From GCA-2770975 sp050248915 (GTDB taxonomy: Bacteria; Cyanobacteriota; Sericytochromatia; UBA7694): a stretch of 25,375 bases of DNA. The DNA is taken from the NCBI GenBank assembly GCA_050248915.1, contig JBFWRL010000077.1, positions 1 to 25,375 on the forward strand, in the 5' to 3' direction. Below the pieces are notes generated by a model. It saw nothing but the letters and a program-made list of their open reading frames with translations, ran no database searches and was not told where the DNA came from. Position 1 is the first letter of the stretch; every line of letters begins with the position of its first letter. The position numbers and the translations under genes are program-made. Positions 21,589 through 25,375 of the stretch are shown here, in pieces.

Positions 21589-23661
21589 ATGAGCCTGGAG
21601 CATACCCCGTTTGTCTATCCCGACGCCCTGCGCGAAGAAGTGGTCGAAGACTACCACGGAACCCCCGTGGCAGATCCCTACCGCTGGCTCGAAAATCCTG
21701 CCTCTCCTGAGAGTCGGGCCTGGACCGATAGCCAGAATCACCTGACCCGCCAATTTGTCGATGGGTCCGAGCGTGAGCAGATTTTGGCGCGTTTTCGCGA
21801 GGTCTGTAATTATGACCGCTGGTCAGCCCCGCTCAAAGCTGGGGATCACTATTTTTTCTGGAAACACGAGGGCCTGAAAAACCAGCCCGTTTTGTATACC
21901 TCGACCCGCTTTACGTCAGAGCCTGAGGTTTTGCTCAATCCCAATGCCCTGAGCAAAGAGGGCACAGTCTCTGTGATGAGTATCAATCCCAGTTGGGATG
22001 GCAATTTGCTCGCTTACAGCCTCTCACACAGGGGCTCCGACTGGCAGGAGATTCGCATTCGCGAAGTCAAAACCAAACACGATCATTATGAGGTCTTGTT
22101 ACACAGCAAATTTGCGGGCATCGCCTGGAACCACGACAATACCGGCTTTTATTATAATCGCTACCCCGATCCGGGCACGGTTCAAGACGCGGCTCTGAGC
22201 TATTACAACGCCGTCTATTGGCACGAATTGGGCACGATCCAAGACGATGACAAACTCGTCTACGAGCGCCCCGACGAAAAAGACTTTGACTTTTGGCCCG
22301 TCATGACCGAAGATGGCAAATATCTCTTGCTGCAAATTCATCTCGGCACCGATCGGCGCAACCGGATTTATTACCGCGAGGAGAATTCGCGCGGCGGCTT
22401 TGTGCGTCTGCTCGACAAGGGAGATGCCCATTACCAATTTGTCGGCAATGAAGGAGAGACCTTCTTTTTCTTCACCGATCACAGCGCCCCCCATGGTCGC
22501 CTGATTGGCATTTCACTCAAGAAACCCGACCCCGAACATTGGCTGGAAATTATTCCCGAACATGAAGATATCTTGGTCAATGTCACCCTCTCGGGCAATC
22601 GCTTTGTGGCGGTCTATCAGCACCATGCCCATCACAAGCTCTCGATCTACGATCTGGAAGGCACCTACAAAGACAATATCCCCCTGCCAACGCTGGGCGC
22701 CGTCAGTGAGTTAAATGGTCGGCGTTACCAAGATGAACTCTTCTTTGGCTTTACCTCCTTCCTCTTCCCCACCCGCACCTATAGCTACCAAATGGCGGCC
22801 CATGATCTGATAGATTTACACGAACACACCCATATTCCCGGCTTTAACCCCGACGATTATGTGGTAAAACAGGAATTTGCCACCAGCAAAGATGGCACGC
22901 GGGTGCCGATGTTTATTGTGCACCGATGCGATTATACCCCCCAGGGCGATACGCCCACATTGATGTACGGCTATGGGGGCTTTCGCCAATCACTCACCCC
23001 CCAATTTACAGCGACGCTGCTGCCTTGGCTCGAAAGGGGCGGCATCTACTGCCAGGTCAATTTGCGCGGCGGCTTTGAATACGGCGTGGACTGGTACCAG
23101 GCCGGAACCCTTGAGCGCAAACAGAACGTCTTCGACGATTTTATTGCCGCAGGTGAATATCTCTGCGCGCAAAACTACACCTCTCCCAAACACCTCGCCA
23201 TTCGCGGGGGCAGCAATGGAGGCCTGTTGGTGGGGGCCTGTATGTTGCAGCGTCCCGATCTGTTTGGGGCTGTGGTCTGCCAGGTACCTGTCTTGGATAT
23301 GCTGCGCTATCACCGTTTTACGATTGGTCGCTATTGGGTCTCAGACTATGGCAATGCCGAGGCCTCAGCCACAGATTTTGACTTCCTCTATGCCTATTCG
23401 CCCCTGCACAATGTCAAAGGGGGCCTTGTCTATCCCCCAGTCTTAATTACCAGCGCCGATCACGACGACCGCGTGGTGCCGTCTCATGCCAAAAAATTTG
23501 CGGCGACATTGCAATATGCCTCCCATGGGCAAAATTTGGTCTTGTTGCGGGTGGATACCGATGCCGGACACGGACGGGGCAAACCCCTGAACAAAAGTTT
23601 AGAAGAAATGGCGGATATTTACGCCTTTTTGCTGAAACTGGTGGGCCCTTCCTCGGTCTGA
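21589..23661 (+). CDS. Prolyl oligopeptidase (S9A family)
   Basis: A 690-residue serine peptidase that cleaves short peptides after proline. Residues 1-75 and 425-690 form the alpha/beta-hydrolase domain, and 76-420 the beta-propeller that gates access. The start YPDALREEVVEDYHGTPVADPYRWLE is diagnostic of S9A. The triad is Ser542 (RGGSNGGLLVG), Asp626 (SADHDDRVVPSH) and His661 (DTDAGHGRGKP); Arg628 matches the substrate-binding Arg of the porcine enzyme. Length is normal and there is no signal peptide, so it should be cytosolic. AAGG lies 8 bases upstream of the ATG. The last 43 bases overlap the convergent gene 23619-24362 antisense. Likely peptide turnover; no regulatory clue beyond the extended -10. 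Confidence 0.95.
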   Translation: MSLEHTPFVYPDALREEVVEDYHGTPVADPYRWLENPASPESRAWTDSQNHLTRQFVDGSEREQILARFREVCNYDRWSAPLKAGDHYFFWKHEGLKNQPVLYTSTRFTSEPEVLLNPNALSKEGTVSVMSINPSWDGNLLAYSLSHRGSDWQEIRIREVKTKHDHYEVLLHSKFAGIAWNHDNTGFYYNRYPDPGTVQDAALSYYNAVYWHELGTIQDDDKLVYERPDEKDFDFWPVMTEDGKYLLLQIHLGTDRRNRIYYREENSRGGFVRLLDKGDAHYQFVGNEGETFFFFTDHSAPHGRLIGISLKKPDPEHWLEIIPEHEDILVNVTLSGNRFVAVYQHHAHHKLSIYDLEGTYKDNIPLPTLGAVSELNGRRYQDELFFGFTSFLFPTRTYSYQMAAHDLIDLHEHTHIPGFNPDDYVVKQEFATSKDGTRVPMFIVHRCDYTPQGDTPTLMYGYGGFRQSLTPQFTATLLPWLERGGIYCQVNLRGGFEYGVDWYQAGTLERKQNVFDDFIAAGEYLCAQNYTSPKHLAIRGGSNGGLLVGACMLQRPDLFGAVVCQVPVLDMLRYHRFTIGRYWVSDYGNAEASATDFDFLYAYSPLHNVKGGLVYPPVLITSADHDDRVVPSHAKKFAATLQYASHGQNLVLLRVDTDAGHGRGKPLNKSLEEMADIYAFLLKLVGPSSV

Positions 23662-24362
23662 GCCGTTTCAACAGCTTTGAGACGATTGCGGGCAACGCGT
23701 CCCAACAAGGTGAGCAGGCCTAAAACCAAGAGCAGAACCCCCAACAGTGGCCAGGGAATTTTTCCCTGAGTGAGCGCACTTTTGAGTGCATCACTGCCGA
23801 CCACATAGAGAAGGGTGCCTGGCAGCATACAGAGCCAGGAGGTCAGCAAATAACTGAGAAAAGAGACCTTGGTCAAACCAAAGCCATAATTGAGCAGATT
23901 AAAGGGAAACAGAGGCACCAAACGGGTCAAAGCGACAATCAACACGCCATTTTTTTCAGTCAAGGCATCCAGCTTTTGAAAGGCGGGATTGTTGCGCAGG
24001 CTGTTTTCCAAGTCCTTGCGGGCAAAATAGCGCGCAATCAGAAAACAGGTACCGGCAGCCAGCGTTGAGGCCAGACTGACCCAAAAAGTCCCCCAAAAGG
24101 CCCCAAAGATCACCCCTCCTGCGAGGGTTAAAACGGAGCCCGGCAAGGCCACAATCGAGGCGCCCACATACAGGGCCACAAAAACCAGCGGCCCCCAAGG
24201 CCCGAGAGATTCCAACCAGGGTTGTAATTGTTTTAAGGCCTGATCCCAGCCCAGGGTTTTGGCCAGAACCAAAAGGGCAATAATGGTGCCCATTAAAGCC
24301 AGGGGTTTCCAAAGTTTGGCAGAAACAGATTTTTCTGAGGGAGGGGTATTTGGAGCAGACAT
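23619..24362 (-). CDS. TVP38/TMEM64 family (VTT domain) inner-membrane protein
   Basis: A 247-residue polytopic membrane protein with TM segments near residues 20-36, 55-78, 80-112, 138-160, 165-190 and 203-222. The VTT/SNARE-associated signature is present: LPGSVLTLAGGVIFGAFWG (73-91) and RLVPLFPFNLLNYGFGLT (147-164) with the conserved Arg and Pro. Relatives include DedA proteins and the eukaryotic TMEM41/VMP1 scramblases; lipid transport across the membrane is the current view for some members, and the role here is inferred. The SD is weak (AAAGAAAGAA before the ATG). The tail runs 43 bases into the convergent oligopeptidase gene. Confidence 0.9.
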   Translation of the reverse strand: MSAPNTPPSEKSVSAKLWKPLALMGTIIALLVLAKTLGWDQALKQLQPWLESLGPWGPLVFVALYVGASIVALPGSVLTLAGGVIFGAFWGTFWVSLASTLAAGTCFLIARYFARKDLENSLRNNPAFQKLDALTEKNGVLIVALTRLVPLFPFNLLNYGFGLTKVSFLSYLLTSWLCMLPGTLLYVVGSDALKSALTQGKIPWPLLGVLLLVLGLLTLLGRVARNRLKAVETAQTEEGPTSFSKKA

Positions 24363-24563
24363 GGGGGTTCTTTCTTTTGCTTAGCTTGTTTTTAGCATAG
24401 CGCTTTCTGAATATTTTGTCTGCCAGCCGACAAATGATGACAGTTCTTGGTATCTTTAGATTCAAAGATGCAGAAAGATTAACTTTTGTTAAAATTTAGT
24501 TCATCTTTTGTTTGTCTGTGGCGATAATGAAAACAATAAGCCAAAACCCAAGGAGCATGATTC

Positions 24564-25103
24564 ATGCAAATTTCTGCCCAGAGCCTGCAGCAGAATTCCC
24601 TGATTCAGGGGAAACGCCCAACCACGCCTCCCCCTACTGCCAAAGTGGCGTCCCCTGCCGCACAGCCCCCCTTGGGTGAAGATCAGGCCTTTTTATCGGG
24701 CGTTGTCATACAGGTCAAACACCACCCCTTGATTGCCAGTACCATTACAGGCTTGGCAGTGGGGGCGTCTTCAGGCGCAGCCTTGGGGGCATTATTGCCT
24801 TTGCCAACAGCAAAAGGGCTGGGCCTGGGTGCAGCTTTTGGCGGTGGTGCAGGTTTGGCTGCAGGAGTTGGCGCGGGTCTGATGGTGAATAAATGGCTCG
24901 ATGGCAAAGTGTCTGCCGGCACAGCCGGTGCCCTGGCGGGTGCGGCTGCAGGTGCCGCCAGTGGTGTCTTATTGGGAGTCAGCCTGAGTGGCAACAAACT
25001 GATGGGCGCGGCTGTGATGGCTATTCCCGGTGCTCTTGCTGGTTTTGCCGGTGGCATGGCAGCCAATGCGTATAAAAAACAGCACCCTGATCCCATTCCT
25101 TGA
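24564..25103 (+). CDS. Glycine-zipper membrane protein, unknown function
   Basis: A 179-residue protein that I do not assign to a family. Residues 1-42 are polar and Pro/Thr/Ala-rich without a signal peptide. Residues 57-170 consist of about four hydrophobic Gly/Ala-rich helices full of GxxxG patterns (AVGASSGAALGALL, GLGLGAAFGGGAGLAAGVGAG, AGALAGAAAGAASG, AIPGALAGFAGGMAANA), typical of tightly packed membrane helices in glycine-zipper proteins. A polar loop, NKWLDGKVSAGT, lies at 109-120. AAGGAG sits 8 bases upstream of the chosen ATG; the earlier ATG is too close to that SD. A perfect 18-bp palindrome and a strong terminator follow, so the gene is a monocistronic unit. It recalls 9587-10468 in composition but is not obviously homologous. 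Confidence 0.75.
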   Translation: MQISAQSLQQNSLIQGKRPTTPPPTAKVASPAAQPPLGEDQAFLSGVVIQVKHHPLIASTITGLAVGASSGAALGALLPLPTAKGLGLGAAFGGGAGLAAGVGAGLMVNKWLDGKVSAGTAGALAGAAAGAASGVLLGVSLSGNKLMGAAVMAIPGALAGFAGGMAANAYKKQHPDPIP

Positions 25104-25119
25104 ATCTAGGCCTAGATTC
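25102..25119. repeat. Perfect 18-bp palindrome at the stop codon of 24564-25103
   Basis: GAATCTAGGCCTAGATTC is fully self-complementary and begins on the second base of the TGA stop codon. It is separate from the terminator hairpin that begins 10 bases later. With no loop it is better suited to a dimeric protein site than to an RNA hairpin. Its purpose is unknown. Confidence 0.9.
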
Positions 25120-25129
25120 TGCCATCTGC

Positions 25130-25167
25130 AAAAGGGCGCTTGGTTTACAAGCGCCCTTTTCTTTTTT
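25130..25167 (+). terminator. Strong Rho-independent terminator (likely bidirectional)
   Basis: A perfect 13-bp stem (25130-25142 with 25148-25160; AAAAGGGCGCTTG against CAAGCGCCCTTTT) with loop GTTTA is followed by CTTTTTT. It lies 27 bases after the stop of 24564-25103. The A-run on the left gives TTTT on the other strand, so it can also stop transcription from the minus-strand gene 25247-25375. Confidence 0.92.
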
Positions 25168-25246
25168 CTGAGCGGTGTTGGCTTGCTTTTGGGCGGATAA
25201 TCTGCCCGATTTTTTGCCCGATTTCCGCTGCGATTTCTGCTCCTAT

Positions 25247-25375
25247 TTAAGGGGGGGGCGGAGGCAGTTTTCCTCCCGGGGGCGGTGGCAAAGGACTGCT
25301 CCCAGGGGGCGGTGGCAAAGGACTGCTCCCAGGGGGCGGCGGCAAAGGACTGCTCCCATGGGGCGGCGGCAGAGG
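25247..25375 (-). CDS. Proline-rich repeat protein, C-terminal fragment cut by window edge
   Basis: The last 42 codons of a minus-strand reading frame enter from the right edge and end in TAA at 25247. They encode a 9-residue repeat PPPPGSSPL three times, a diverged copy with His near the edge, and end GGKLPPPPP. Extended Pro-rich tails occur in surface, scaffold and cytoskeleton-binding proteins, but nothing can be said of the main domain. The other strand of the repeat is open as GGGGKGLLP but is preceded directly by TAA and has no start codon, so the minus-strand reading is preferred. The facing terminator at 25130-25167 fits a gene ending here. Confidence 0.6.
   Translation of the reverse strand, partial: PLPPPHGSSPLPPPPGSSPLPPPPGSSPLPPPPGGKLPPPPP
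25274..25375. repeat. 27-bp tandem repeat, about 3.8 copies, running off the window
   Basis: Units lie at 25274-25300, 25301-25327, 25328-25354 and 25355-25375 (partial), with core GGGGGCGG(T/C)GGCAAAGGACT. They differ by a few substitutions. The period of 27 keeps a reading frame, consistent with a coding repeat on the minus strand. Confidence 0.95.

Noticed and set aside
24363..24563. Promoters in the divergent gap before 24564, and a TTGTC...GACAA dyad near 24418-24435
   Set aside because: GATAAT at 24523-24528 lacks a good -35, and a 5-bp-arm dyad is expected by chance at this length.
25274..25375. The tandem repeat as a CRISPR array
   Set aside because: Units are contiguous with no spacers, diverge between copies and keep a reading frame.
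25251..25375. Plus-strand coding of the repeat as a glycine-rich protein
   Set aside because: TAA lies directly upstream in that frame and no start codon precedes the repeats.

Overview
The window reads as an ordinary chromosomal segment of a flagellated, Gram-negative-type heterotrophic bacterium of roughly balanced GC. The clues are flagellar rod/hook proteins at the left edge, an SPII lipoprotein, a UDP-sugar dehydrogenase with a large glycosyltransferase, a CueR-type regulator and a class III nucleotide cyclase. I see no phage, IS, tRNA, rRNA or CRISPR. Most genes lie on the minus strand, with short gaps or overlaps. The phylum cannot be fixed from sequence alone. A non-photosynthetic relative of Cyanobacteria is only an impression.

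Left part (1-7132, all minus strand). Two tandem flagellar hook/basal-body paralogues come first, one cut by the window edge; the other carries a large central insertion with a jelly-roll-like domain. Next is a compact cluster, transcribed right to left: rpiB, a fused flavoprotein-like/4-Cys/DeoC protein, a small biotin-carrier protein and the TrmH/RlmB rRNA methyltransferase. Upstream of rpiB is the most striking gene, a 469-residue protein that looks like a shortened major vault protein (MVP): about four N-terminal repeats, an SPFH-like shoulder, a coiled coil and a cap tail. It has its own good promoter. The rpiB/deoC pair, plus an N-terminal amphipathic helix on DeoC that resembles a microcompartment encapsulation peptide, recalls sugar-phosphate-utilising bacterial microcompartments, although no shell gene is in the window.

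Middle (7133-17947, minus strand). This holds a degenerate CinA-like domain fused to a NadD-like adenylyltransferase; a histidine-rich polytopic membrane protein; a Gly/Pro-rich protein of unknown role with its own terminator; a beta-lactamase-fold serine hydrolase overlapping an AI-2E-family permease; and a two-gene surface-polysaccharide unit (UDP-GlcNAc/ManNAc-type dehydrogenase followed by a 1347-residue protein with three glycosyltransferase-like modules).

Right part (18024-25375, mixed strands). This holds a zinc-ribbon membrane protein, a DUF5939-type class III cyclase, a CueR-like regulator with a dyad operator between two divergent promoters, a jelly-roll lipoprotein, a cytosolic prolyl oligopeptidase, a TVP38/TMEM64-family membrane protein, a glycine-zipper membrane protein with a strong terminator, and the C-terminus of a proline-rich repeat protein running off the right edge. 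Three convergent pairs overlap at their 3' ends, two of them by only the palindromes TTAA and CTAG. No gap exceeds 300 bases.
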